Assembly: GCA_032622095.1 (NCBI GenBank)
Contig: CP136066.1
Coordinates: 98,911,319-98,975,318, forward strand
Source: Siphonodentalium dalli
Taxonomy: Eukaryota > Mollusca > Scaphopoda > Gadilida > Siphonodentaliidae
Direction: 5' to 3'
Length of the DNA stretch: 64,000 bases
Positions 45,419-56,172 of the stretch are shown here, piece after piece (the stretch's first letter is position 1; each line of letters starts with the position of its first letter). A program made the position numbers and the translations under genes. The notes under the pieces were generated by a model, which worked only from the letters and a program-made list of their open reading frames with translations, was not told where the DNA came from and did no database searches.

Positions 45419-46374
45419 TTAAACAATATCACACAAATATCAACCTGTTTTCGATCTGAAATTTCTAACTGTTGTTGATTCATCATCATGACATTAATTT
45501 AGCAACTGTTAACAATTTCGACCAAAGGGGTGAAACGCCCCATTCCCTATCACAAACCCTGGCCTGCGAGTGGTCTATCAAATATCACACCCACACCCAC
45601 ACACACACAAACTCTTGAGTCAGGAATAGAAGCAGAGGTTTCGTCTCTGACAGGTTAGATTGTCGGATCATGTGTTTTGTCTCGCATGTGACATTTGAAA
45701 TGATCATAGGGCCCTATATCATAAGAATGCAGTACACATACGGTGATTAGAGCTGCACAGAAGGTGTCGAGTACTTTACACCTCGATAATTTTATAGTGC
45801 GGGAGACTTCTTGTAAATCACCAGACTCTGAAAATCGAGTACTATCGACTTCAACAGGTGTAACATTCAGGCTATCGAGTACTCTCGACTCCAATAATTG
45901 TGTTTTATAGTATAGGCCCATGTTTTGATTTCGTAAATCGTTTCGAAACTCATATTTTTTGGAAACAATATGTATTTTTAAAACAGTTTTACTATCTTAT
46001 AAAATATTATTGACGTCATTGTTTGTTAAATGGTGGGGTTCTCTTCGCTGTTCAACTGTAATGTGTGTAAATTTGTTTGGTTGAACATATCCCTTTTAAA
46101 CAATGTTAAGAGAAATATGTGTAACACCTCATGTTATTTCGTGTTTTTGGGGAATAATAATGCCAACGTGCCTTCGAAAGCAAGTAACATATATAGAACT
46201 GTGTGGATGTTGGGGCATGTTCGTACATATGAAATGACATACTATGACCGTGATTTCCGATTTGTTGTTCATATAGTGTTTATGTACTCTTTGCTTGTTT
46301 CGCTGTTATAGGAGTCTTTGCTATAAATAAATATATAAATATATAGATATATAAACCAAGAGCATATCTTAAGT
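45419..46374. other. No gene; short repeats
   Basis: 45440-45560 has weak family I text. A small set of tcgagtact/tcgact direct repeats lies at 45765-45895 (cgagtactatcgactt, cgagtactctcgactc). Frames of 88 and 93 codons here carry no motif. Confidence 0.45.
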
Positions 46375-46767
46375 CAAATATCAACGTACATACCATACAA
46401 TTTGCGTCAAGCATTAACGCACAAACCATACAACGTGTGTCAATTAAACAAACATAACATACAACATGTGTCAAGCATTAACAAACATAGATCAAACAAC
46501 GTGTGTGTCAATCATTAACATACATATCAAACAACGTGAGTCAATCATTAGCATACACATCCAACAACGTGTTTCAAGCATTAACATACACATCAAACAA
46601 CGTGTGTCAAGCATTAACATATATAACAAACAACGTGTTTCAAGCATCAACATACATAACATACAACGTGTGTCAATCATTAACATACATATCAAACAAC
46701 GTGTTTCAAGCATCAACATACGTAACATACAACGTGTGTCAAGCGAAAAAGTTGAAAAGTTGAAAAA

Positions 46768-47000
46768 CGGCGGTGGCGAAACAGTAATATCTGTGAACAG
46801 TGCGGTAACGGGATAGGGGACGAGTATCATCTCCTACTGATATGCGACGAATTTAGAGAATCCGTGAACAGTTCATTCCAAAATACTATTGGCTATCTCC
46901 AACGCGAGAAAAGTTTTATGGTTTGATATCTATAGCTAATATATCGCTCCTGAAGAGGGTGAGTATATTTCTAAAATTAGCCTTCAGAAAATTGAAATAA
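46768..47000 (+). pseudogene. C-terminal fragment of a LINE reverse transcriptase
   Basis: From 46768 the frame reads RRWRNSNICEQCGNGIGDEY and HLLLICDEFRESVNSSF, giving the C-x2-C...GDExH-x-LL-x-C arrangement found near the C terminus of L2/CR1/RTE-type LINE proteins. That frame stops at 46924. The expected final segment continues two bases out of phase (ISLLKRVSIFLKLAFRKLK) to a stop at 46998. A short indel therefore breaks the gene. Polymerase and endonuclease domains are absent through 5' truncation. Confidence 0.8.
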
Positions 47001-47034
47001 TAACTTACAACCATACTGATGATCTGGCATTGAC

Positions 47035-47210
47035 AGCATTTACATCTATATGTAATTACTCATATATGTAATTACATCTATATGTAATTACTCATATATA
47101 TATATATGTATGTATGTATGTGTATGTATATGTATGTGTGTATATATATATGTATATATAGCTATATATATGTATATATATAGCTATATGTATATATATC
47201 ACTATTTGTG
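47035..47210. repeat. AT-rich direct repeat and (TATG)n/(TA)n microsatellite
   Basis: The phrase acatctatatgtaattactc occurs twice at 47041-47090, followed by about 100 bp of tatatg, tatgta and tatata. It lies in the 3' untranslated part of the LINE. Confidence 0.9.
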
Positions 47211-48105
47211 TGAGTCGATCGAGAGATAGACTCGTGATTTTAATAATGAATTTATTACTTATATAATCCATATGTAGTATGATGCCAAAATGCTTATTGA
47301 AATATCTTATGTATATAGTGTATATATGTTCGTGTATGTTCCACCTTAAATGGTGGCTTTATGCATTAAACAATTCAATTCAATTCAAGCATTATCATAC
47401 CTATCAAGCATTAACATACATATAAAACAACGTGTGTCAACATTAGCATGCATATAAAACAACGTGTGACAAGCATTAACATACACATCTAACAACGTGT
47501 GTCAATCATTAACATACATATCAAACAACGTGTTTGAACCATCAACATACATACCATACAATGTGCGTCAAACATCAACATACCATACCGTGTGCGTTAA
47601 GCATCAATATACATACCATACACTGTCAAGCATCAACATACATACCATACATTGTGCGTCAAGCATCAACATAATACCATAAACTGTAATGCTATAAGCA
47701 ACGTGTGCCACAGTGCCAGGCATTATCACACATATCAAATAACTTGTACCAAGCAACAACATACATACCACACATTGTGCGTCAAGCATCAACATAATAC
47801 CATAAACTGTAATGCCATAAGCAACGTGTGCCAGGCATTATCACACATATCAAATAACTTGTACCAAGCAACAACATACATATCAAACAACGTGTGTCAG
47901 GCATTAACATACATATCAAACATGTGTCAAGCATCAACATGCATACCATACAATGTGTGTCAAGCATCAACATAATACCATACAGCGTGCGTCAATCACC
48001 AACATACAACGTGTGCCAAGCATACATAACATACAATACGTGTCAAGCATCAACAGACATGTCATACATCGTGTTTCACGCATCAGTATATACATACCAC
48101 ACAAT

Positions 48106-49555
48106 GTGTGGTGGAAGCTATCACCCAATATAGTGGGATGCATTTACCCTTTCTATCCGTGTTCATTCGTAGGAAATCTTCAACAAACTTATTGTCTGAA
48201 CAGTTCCAAAGGGAACTTCTCGCCAGTGAGTATATTTATTAAAGAATGGGGTTAAAAAAAACAAGATCGGTACAATAGTTCGCATCGGTTTCTCAGTCAA
48301 CAGCGAGTTGTGGAACGTTCAACCTTGAACTTATTTCATGTTCAAATGAGCACACACCGAACTTATGCCCCATATTACGTTGCTGTGCGGGCCCCGATGA
48401 ATACATATCGTTACATGGAGTGGGCCAGATAGAACCTATTAGTTTTATTAGTGTCATTCTGTTCTGAAATGAATCCCTATTGCATATTCCAGACCAAATG
48501 TTCCTTGTTGTCGGAGATTAATTTATGTTTATTTATATTTATTACACGCCTGTTGCTGAAAAACACACATATCCTCCCAAGCCTGCAAATCGGGTGTCTG
48601 TCAGTTGTAGAATGGTGTCCCCAGAGGGTGAATTTAGTTACGAAATCCCCCTCGGCGGGCTATAGCGTCACCAAATTCACCCTCTGGGAACTTCGTTCTG
48701 ATTAGGCCTCAAATAATATGGGAGACTTGTAGGATCAGATTGACGGTCCCAGTTTATGTTGGTGATGTTCACCCATTAGTCACCTCGATTATGCATTTAA
48801 ATATCTTCTGTTAATTAGTGGATATAGAAACTTCACAGAAGGGAAAAAAGAAACTAAAAACAATGCTAACTTGAGACTAGATACTTCCCGGAAGATGAGG
48901 CCTAAACAGAATGAGGTCCTCAGAGGTAGGTGATGCCAACCCGTTGTGTTGGATAACATCAGTAAATTCACCCTTTGGGGCCTCGTCCAGTGAATTACAG
49001 ACACACTTTTTACAGGCTTGTATATCACCTCCGCTTCACACCGTATCATAACTTCTAGCAGTACGTACGTTCAATGGAACGTGGTTGACCTTACACGAAG
49101 TAAATGACTTTGTAAGCCTCAATGAAACGGAACTTGACAAATAACACCATGCATGAAAAAACATGCCAAGATCATAAAATACCATGGAAAAACATCAGTC
49201 ATAAGATGTTTGTCGGGTGTGTAGTAAACACAGAACCACACATATGTGGCCGATAGTTTGTGGCGCTCTTGTGATCGCGGACGAATAACACTCAAGGCCG
49301 TTGGCCGCTCGTGATATCCTTACGTCAACTCATCCGTGCCATAAACTGCTGACCATGAACACACAAGTGTATAAAGCGGCAATTTAAAATTTCTTAATTG
49401 TATGTTGAAGAGAAAATTAATTAGTTCCATGTTACATCGCCTATTTTTGGCACGACGCCAATAACAATTCACATTGTAATTTTTTTTTTTTAATATTAAT
49501 GGTTGATTTGTCATGTTTTTCTTCGTAAGGGGTTTTAATTTAAATACCTGGACCC
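48106..49555. other. No gene; hairpin and family J scrap
   Basis: 48165-48230 carries a family J end (caacaaacttattgtctgaa). The hairpin at 48620-48688 is listed separately. 48900-48990 repeats part of its text (gtaaattcaccctttggggc). No credible gene was seen. Confidence 0.5.
48620..48688. repeat. 16-bp perfect hairpin arms
   Basis: cccagagggtgaattt and aaattcaccctctggg are perfect inverted copies separated by 37 bp. A related gtaaattcaccctttggg lies at 48961, suggesting a small decayed foldback family. Confidence 0.8.
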
Positions 49556-49652
49556 GTACTGGACGACTCAGGTTATGGTCTAATGCACCATGTGCCATAT
49601 CAAATAATCCGTTCCCATTTGCACCGCATTGATGTAAGTAATCTGTACAATC
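49556..49652. repeat. Duplicated segment, copy 1
   Basis: ctggacgactcaggttatgg, tctaatgcacca, catatcaaa and gtaagtaatctgtac align with 50599-50706. On the minus strand both copies read DYLHQCG, then FDM-x2-G-x-LDHNLSRP, with a net 12-bp length difference that keeps the frame. Copy 1 lies within a 116-codon minus-strand frame (49320-49670). It may be a fragment of an unrecognised mobile element or gene. Confidence 0.7.
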
Positions 49653-50598
49653 ATAAATAGGAAAATGCACACGAAACCTACCTTGAGAATGGATTAAATC
49701 ATTACATGTATTCCACTATGGAAGTACAACGGTCATTCGGGCTACAAAACATCGAAAAACATATGTAAATATGTCGGAAAATAAACACACAAAGCAGAGT
49801 ATATACGATGAGACAAAGCAGTGGTCAGTCTATATAATAAAACGAGTGCATGTTTCGATTGGGTACTCATTTGCGGTATATATTATGGCTAGTTGCGCGT
49901 ATTTAGCGTAAGGTCAGCAGTATCGCCCCCAGTCAGGTCCAGTTACCTTACATGACCCTGGCCACAATATATAAGTATCACTGCATAAAGAACCGAAATC
50001 AGGTCAAGGTGGTTGTGGTCATTCACCTCCGGTCAGAATATATGGCAGCGAACGTGTAGCGCGTATGTACACAGCTCATTAGACCGCTGGGTCATAGTTA
50101 AGTGTCCAGCGAACGATTACCAGGGGTTTCAATGGTCTGAATGGACAGGCGCTGTAGGTATATTGTTGCGTAGGCTGGCCGCCTGCCACATCTGGCGCTG
50201 TTTGAACGATCTGCACAGTTGGAGCATGCGCATAAAGACGGGTTCTGGCTATTTCTCACGCGCACCTGTAAGTTGCGGGTTAGGTCCGTGGGATAAAAAC
50301 AGATCTGCTGACCTGGTGTGGATATTAAGAAATCGTTTGTCTGCAATATGCTTCTTGTGCCCGATCCTTTGGTTTTGTTTATTGCAGTTTATCGATGTTT
50401 TCATAACGTTTTCAGTTTTTTCGGGTCGAGGAAAGACCGCGCATGAGGTTAATTTCGCTGGAAAATTACCTACTGCACGTAGGAACCACCGACCACCCGG
50501 AAAGCAACCGACAAATTTGTCCAGATTCATGAATAAGATTACCACCCCTTGGTAGATCACAAATCCGCGCCCATCTGGATTCGAGTCACCTTCATCCC
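49653..50598. other. GC-richer stretch, no recognised gene
   Basis: A 180-codon plus-strand frame (50013-50555) and two minus-strand frames overlap here. None shows a known motif, and their mutual overlap suggests absence of stops from higher GC rather than coding. Confidence 0.4.
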
Positions 50599-50706
50599 CG
50601 TTCTGGACGGCTTAGGTTATGGTCTAATGTACCATTCACCATATCAAACGAGCCACGGGCCCTCCGTTCCCTTTTGCACCCGCACTGGTGTAAGTAATCT
50701 GTACTT
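50599..50706. repeat. Duplicated segment, copy 2
   Basis: This is the partner of 49556-49652, starting ctggacggcttaggttatgg and ending gtaagtaatctgtac. It has 12 extra bases near ccacgggccctcc. The conserved gtaagt edge resembles a splice donor on the plus strand, while the conserved minus-strand peptide favours the other orientation. Confidence 0.7.
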
Positions 50707-50805
50707 GTTCTCTGTATCTTTTGTGTCATGCTACGTTCAGTCAACTACGATTATGTGTGCATGTGACATGGGGTCGCAGCGTCAGTAAGATAGGTGCCTC
50801 ACTCA

Positions 50806-50955
50806 AAAAATGTGAAACAGTTAGAAACTTCATGCCTGAAACTCGGCATGAAATTTCAGTTTGGAGAAGTGGTTGAGAGTTTTCTGTTATATTAGTTTTG
50901 CAACCAACTATTGTTTGTTTTGAATTGGCAGTTTAGACAGAAAATCGACATTGAG
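50806..50955. mobile_element. Family I fragment
   Basis: gaaacagttagaaacttcat and gcatgaaatttcag resemble the left third of family I. It is truncated by or adjacent to the family C element that begins at 50956. Confidence 0.45.
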
Positions 50956-51211
50956 AATAAACGAGATCACTGAGTCGCTATCATATAGGTTGCATCCTGC
51001 CCCGTTCCGCGGTTTAAGTGCTACAGGTCAAAGTTATGGAGTAGCATGCATTGTATGGAGTTTTGAATATTTATGAATTCCATATATGGAATTAATGAAT
51101 ATTCAAAAGCTCCATATTGAATGCTACTGCAGAATTTTCACATGTAGCACTGAATGCGCGGAACGGAGCAGGGTGGATCCAATATGGTAGCGACTCAGTG
51201 ATCTCGCTTAT
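50956..51211. mobile_element. Family C foldback MITE, 256 bp
   Basis: Ends ataaacgagatcactgagtc and gactcagtgatctcgcttat are inverted repeats. Inner blocks gccccgttccgcgg and ggatccaatatggtagcgac match 11874-12162. The centre is a gaatatttatgaattc / gaattaatgaatattc dyad. Confidence 0.88.
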
Positions 51212-52246
51212 GTATAGTGCACATCGGATTAGTCCATACCCACCCTTGCAAGAACACTTAAACCAGGCGTATATATGACTACCTCACACAACTTATTTTG
51301 CGGTCACTGATGGTGCCCAGCAAATGTTCATACCAATATGATGCTACAGAATAAATATCAAAAAACAGGACTGGTGTTAGAGTTATACATTTGTTTCTCT
51401 TGTCGCTACATATGTAGTCGAAAGCGAACTCCGTTTTTCGAACACTATATTATAAACACGATAATGCACCATGTGTACAAGGAAACTCAAAACAATTGCT
51501 AATTGTGTCAATATTGCATTTTGTAAATAGGCCACCACCGGTATCATATATAGGGCTGAGTTTGCTTCTTGAATTATAAATCAGTCCTGGACTTTTTGTA
51601 CAAGAAATTTTGTTTTTAGAAATATGTTTTCTACTCAAAAACGTGTCACATAATTTCGAGGGAGGCATGATCTCCCTTTGAAATCCAACAAGTCGTGTAC
51701 ACTGCATGTATACAATCACGTGATCGGTTTCGAATTCCGGATTCCATGCACACAAATAGATATGGTATCAGTATATACGCTTCAATATTTCCAAAATAAT
51801 CCGAAATTACACTGATATTTAAGGACGCGATCTATTTTTGTCGAACAACAAGACACCGAAGTTCTCCGAATGATGCGATGTTAACTCGGCAAATTAGTAA
51901 ATGTCCCGATACTGACAATTGTTACCACATTTTGGGGTTAATTCAGATTATTGCTTGCGCTCGGTGATCTAGCTTATTTTTATGATTTAGTTGCGAAAAT
52001 GTTACCGGATTTGTGCGAAGGGTTCCGAAAGTAGACATTTGTTTGAAAAGTAGACATTTGTTTAAAAAGGCGACAGTGCTTTTTGTATATGTTGTATGGG
52101 TTACAGTAACCGGAGTGTACGGGTCAGAGTAAAGGTTTCGTGAATTTGATGTACATGATACAGCAATAATTTAGCTGCAAAATTATCGTGTACTGGTTTT
52201 CTCAAATAAATTAAAAACGAGGTTGGGGCAATAGCAATTTTCACTT
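51212..52246. other. No recognised feature
   Basis: AT-rich; the short direct repeat aagtagacatttgttt occurs twice at 52031-52064. No gene was seen. Confidence 0.5.
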
Positions 52247-52430
52247 TCCATCCGACAATTAGAGATGGCCTATATCTTTTTCTGGCAAGACTCAAGCTTC
52301 AAAATCACACATTCCAATGACATTCTGTTTGTAGACACGTTTGTAGAACTATACATAACAAAATACAAAAACAGGTTGCTGGTATTATACTTTTTTTAAC
52401 TTAAAAGTGTTTAAAAGATTGATTTCAATA
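52247..52430. repeat. Segment duplicated at 53576, without the family F insert
   Basis: tttccatccgacaattagag, atggcc, cttcaaaatcacacattcca, atgacattctg, gaactatacataacaaaa and gctggtattatactttttt are shared with 53576-53729. After an extra aacttaaaagtgt stretch the homology resumes at tttaaaagattgatttcaat, which in the other copy lies beyond the family F element. This copy therefore approximates the unoccupied site. Confidence 0.8.
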
Positions 52431-52639
52431 ACAAAAATTTGAAATTTTATTTTCTGAAATTTCTTCCTGTCGCCTTTCCTGAAAAATATTTCCAAGTGAT
52501 CAAAGCGAGTAATCATTTTTATTTAGGACTCAAAATGTTTATTTGTTTACATATACATCTCAACCAATACAGAAAATTTAGCTAAGAGATTAGCAGTCTT
52601 CAATTAAAATTTGCTATATATTGGAAAAACGTTATTTTC

Positions 52640-52925
52640 GCTGTCATATCTGTCATACACGTGGAATATAAAATGGCCGATATATGGGCAGTCAGCCGAG
52701 ACATGGGATGTCCAACTTATTATTTCCAATTGCATCCACATCTCTTGAAAGAAGATCAAAATTCCAAGTGCAGCAAATTCCATTTGAACTTTTTTACAAC
52801 TGTCCAAAATGTCCAACCTCACACTCCCGGACAATTTCAGTCCCAAAATAAAATGTTTACCAAAATGGGAGGGGGTGTACCCAACCCCCTGATATTAGTC
52901 ACATGGATTCTTAGACATTTGTGAA
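52640..52925. other. Possible family I text with an open frame
   Basis: An ATG in good context (aaaatggcc) starts a frame MADIWAVSRDMGCPTYYFQL that runs to 52924. The sequence also contains family I-like words (gtccaacttattatttccaa, ggacaatttcagtcccaaaa), so it is more likely a diverged repeat than a gene. Confidence 0.3.
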
Positions 52926-53098
52926 GCTCCATTTGGAGAAAGCGTTAAACGGACCCATGGCATTCGCAGTGAGTAATATGTGCAAAAATAAAGTCTGTAA
53001 AATTTCACCACTAAGTGCATATTCGTATAGTTATGGACCTATCTTATCCTTAGTAGACATAGACGTAGCCGTAGTCATAACTTGAAAGTACACATGAG

Positions 53099-53399
53099 CA
53101 GGGACATCGCGACATGGGGAATTTGGGAGGGGGTCAAAATGTTCAAGAGTCGGAAATTTCATGCTTGGCATAATATTAGTTGGAAGTTTCACTCCCAAAA
53201 TATATCGAAATTTTTCTCATGGTTATAATCTTCAACCAATAATTAGTTGATAAATAAGGGGTGTCAGGTTGGTGATTTCCAACAGGTGGATAGTTTGCTG
53301 CACCAAGGGGTGGTCTGGTTTGGTCTGGTAGAAAGGGGTGCAATTGGAAATTTCATTGTGAACACCCCATGAAACGGGGACCAACTAGCGACGTCCCTG
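53099..53399. mobile_element. Family I hAT-like MITE, best copy (301 bp)
   Basis: Ends cagggacatcgc and, in reverse complement, cagggacgtcgc are inverted repeats. The flanking 8-mers cacatgag and caaacgag agree at six of eight positions, consistent with an old hAT duplication. The body contains gtcggaaatttcatgc, gttggaagtttcactcccaa, gggtgtcaggttggtgattt and catgaaacgggga. Relics lie at 3225, 22322 and elsewhere. Confidence 0.82.
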
Positions 53400-53575
53400 C
53401 AAACGAGCCATCTCAGTTTTAAAGCGACCCGTAATATTTATATACTACAATTCGACACATATTTGTCAAACTTATCACGCCTCGGTAATCGTAATACTAG
53501 CATGTCGACAAATACATGCAATAATAATATACAGACTTTATAAACTCCGTGGAGATTTAACCGAAATCATAGCAC

Positions 53576-53729
53576 TTTCCATCTGACAATTAGAGATGGC
53601 CCTATATTCTTTTCTGGCAAGATTCTAGCTTCAAAATCACACATTCCAATGACATTCTGATTGAAAATACGTTTGCAGAACTATACATAACAAAACACAA
53701 GAAACGTTGCTGGTATTATACTTTTTTAA
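53576..53729. repeat. Duplicated segment interrupted by family F
   Basis: This is the partner of 52247-52430. Homology stops at ctttttTTAA (53726-53729), the left flank of the F element, and resumes after 54101 with aaaagattgatttcaataa. Confidence 0.8.
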
Positions 53730-54100
53730 AGACATATTATGTACTTATTCGGGTGCTTGAAACTGATAAGTTATTATTCAGCTGCTATGCCAACTGGAGG
53801 AATGTAGCATTCTATTAACATCGCCGAAAATCTCAAGCAAATCGACCGTACCACCCCATAGAAAACATCGTCTGAACTGCGCTCAATTGTATATATTTAC
53901 TACTCTATTCGGGACGCATAGATCTATCGGCGATAAACTAACAAAAATTATTTCGCCATCGACAACCACTGAATTAATGAAAATATAAGAATGACAGTGT
54001 GTGTTGACAATTTAGATATAATATTTGTAAAAATAACTACTTTGAACAAGATTAGTCTCCATTTCTATTTGATCACCCTATCGGGGTGTTTCACATCACT
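53730..54100 (-). mobile_element. Family F TTAA-flanked element, intact (371 bp)
   Basis: It is flanked by TTAA at 53726-53729 and 54101-54104. It starts agacatattatgtact and ends ggggtgtttcacatcact. Blocks tgataagttattattcag, ctggaggaatgtagcat and gaacaagattagtctcc match the reversed copies at 30600 and 35059. Comparison with the segment at 52247 supports both borders. Confidence 0.9.
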
Positions 54101-54239
54101 TTAAAAGATTGATTTCAATAAAAAATAATGTTGGAATTTAATGTTATGGGGGAAGACCATATTGAGTAAATATGCACTGGTTTGTGTTCTTTGTGTTTGG
54201 CGACGATTGATCATGGCTCGATCAACTCACAACCACATG

Positions 54240-54331
54240 CCCCTGGGGAAAATTACTAAAATACCAATATAGACTATACCAGTGTACACTGGTGTAGTCT
54301 ATATTGGTATTTTTGTAATTTTCCCCAGGGG
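54240..54331. repeat. 92-bp near-perfect hairpin
   Basis: Arms of about 46 bp run from cccctggggaaaattac to a centre at ccagtgtacactgg and back to gtaattttccccaggg, with only two or three mismatches. There is essentially no loop. Such identity implies a recent origin or a constraint on structure. No similar sequence was seen elsewhere in the window. Confidence 0.95.
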
Positions 54332-55419
54332 GCTGTGCTCACAACGTTACCAGCTTGTGACCATCGCTAGGCCAAGTTTACTAGCTATAACTGTGTCTAT
54401 TTATGGCTGGTTTCACTAGATATATAGTCTTGTAAATGCATATGTCGTTATGTTCCTGTACCTCTAATCACCATAGTTGGCATATATTTCTGGCGTTACT
54501 AATTGATCTTCGTCGCGACTAGCTCGCAATGGTGTGTTCATAAACGTGGAGTCTATATATTTGTCTGAATGTTCATGTAGCACAAGACGCGACACACACA
54601 CACACACGATTCCCTGCACTCTACCCGCATTTATTTTTCCAATAAATATAGTGGTACTTGACATGATATAGATGTATGTGAATTTAAGTACCGTCAGGTT
54701 GCTATGGTTTAAAATAGGTATTCCACTCGCACTTGGGTGTTCGGCCGAATAAAACATCGGCTTCGCATCGGTGATTATTTTTCCGAACACTCGAGAGCTC
54801 GGGGAGTTCTATTGCGAAGGCACATGTTTACAAACACCGATATATTGCAGGTCACTGATCGAGGCAGGTTACACAATAGTCAGAAAAGCAATCAAGATAT
54901 ATTAGATTGGCTGAGTTATGGTATCGACAAGAGCCATATGTGTATGACCAGAAAGTATATCGATACATCGTAAACCCAGTTGCCGCAGCGGTCACGTTAT
55001 CCGGTGAAGATTGTTTGCGGTGTCAAGTCAGTACTACTAGCTCGATACCATGGATACTCACATATCTCGATCGATCGCATCAATCATTAGTTACATAATC
55101 GGGAATTGAATAGATTCTTCTGTTATGTGCTAAAATTATACAATTACTTGGTATTTCGTATCGATGCCCATATATATAGAGGCCATTTTATCCAATTAAG
55201 TGCGTGTGCGGTTTCAGGTCAGTACAATATACCATATCAGTAGTATAGAGAGGTTTAAAACCTCTCTATACTACGCATATAGATACATACAACAGTTACA
55301 CAACTAGCACCATCACTTAAACAAGCAGATATACGTCCCTGAAATTTGAAGATGAACTTATTTTGGTTAGTGAATCTTGTCATGAACTGGTGAAAAGTTT
55401 AAGTCTCTAGACATATCTT
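54332..55419. other. No gene; short palindromes
   Basis: Contains a (ca)n run at 54593-54607 and the perfect palindrome at 55240-55274. No motif-bearing frame was seen. Confidence 0.5.
55240..55274. repeat. 35-bp perfect palindrome
   Basis: Arms gtagtatagagaggttt and aaacctctctatactac are perfect inverted copies around one central base. Confidence 0.95.
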
Positions 55420-56172
55420 GGCCGGATTCGTTATCTCTGGTTAAAACCCGGTTTACGTAAACATCTATGTTTGAACCGCCATTTGACAGCTAAATATGTG
55501 ATATAAACCCGAGACCACGGGTCTAAGTGACGCATTCGTCATAGTTGGTTTAACCTGGTCCAGCCATACCATGGTTTAGCAGTAATGTCTCTATATCACC
55601 GACCTAAATACTCGTACTTGCGTAATGCGGACAGCTGCGTTCTATCGACAGCGAACATCGATAATTACGACGAACATATTTGTATTGGAAATTTATAAGC
55701 GAGAAGAGCTTACAACTGTACAGTGTGTGGGAATATGTTTGTGTCAATTGTGATACGTTTTAACCTTAAACCGACAACTAAACCCTATCATTTTCGATGG
55801 TCCAGTTAATCCAGGTTTAGGGTTGCTAGACCTGACTTGACGAAACCGTTTTTTTCCGGACCGTGGTTTACATGGGTGGAGCTATACTTAATATCGTCTG
55901 ACGGCGTGTTTATAAGGTGGGAGAGGCGGTTTGGTAATATCATGTCTCAATTGATTACTTATCACAAGATGGTTGATATACGTGTGTGTTTGTTCGCGTT
56001 AATCGAGGGCATGTCAATAATCATTATATCGGCCTGCTAGTTTGATTTCATACTCATCTCATCGAATCAGCCAACTTCTGAACGGCCACAAATTCCCCTT
56101 ATAGACCCGGTTTGGTTAGACCGTCAATGTGGGTTTTAACCAGGTTTAAACTGGAGATGACGAATCCGGCCA
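55419..56172. mobile_element. Element with ggccggattcg inverted ends (754 bp)
   Basis: Left end tggccggattcgttatctct, ggttaaaacccggttt pairs with right end (reverse complement) tggccggattcgtcatctcc, agtttaaacctggtt. Inside, ggtttaacctggtcc, gtccagttaatccaggttta and accgtggtttacatggg repeat the gg-ttaa-cc theme, perhaps subterminal sites. The flanking 8-mers acatatct and ttatgtct match poorly. A non-autonomous DNA element is likely; the class is unknown. Confidence 0.7.

Larger units (their letters stand above)
46746..47387 (+). mobile_element. 5'-truncated LINE (L2/CR1-like) inserted in the minisatellite
   Basis: It begins with the end of a reverse-transcriptase ORF (46768-47000), continues through an AT microsatellite, and closes ggtggctttatgcattaaac followed by attca repeats. 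Ending in a short tandem repeat rather than poly-A is typical of CR1/L2-type elements. The string tcaagc stands at the left edge and again right after the tail, a possible 6-bp duplication, although it is also part of the minisatellite unit. Confidence 0.8.
46375..48105. repeat. 33-bp minisatellite interrupted by a LINE
   Basis: Units of about 33 bp (acatacatatcaaacaacgt, gtgtcaagcatta) run from 46375 to 46745 and again from 47388 to about 48105, where units are more degenerate and shorter (taccatacaatgtgcgtcaa). The first block reads as repeating 11-residue peptides in three frames simply because 33 is divisible by 3. The gap holds the LINE fragment. Confidence 0.88.

Noticed and set aside
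46466-46830. Repeat peptides in three frames over the 33-bp minisatellite
   Set aside because: 33 is divisible by 3, so frames stay open by periodicity; several frames on both strands are equally good.
50013-50555. 180-codon plus-strand frame
   Set aside because: No motif, no splice support, overlapping long frames on the other strand, and locally higher GC explain it.
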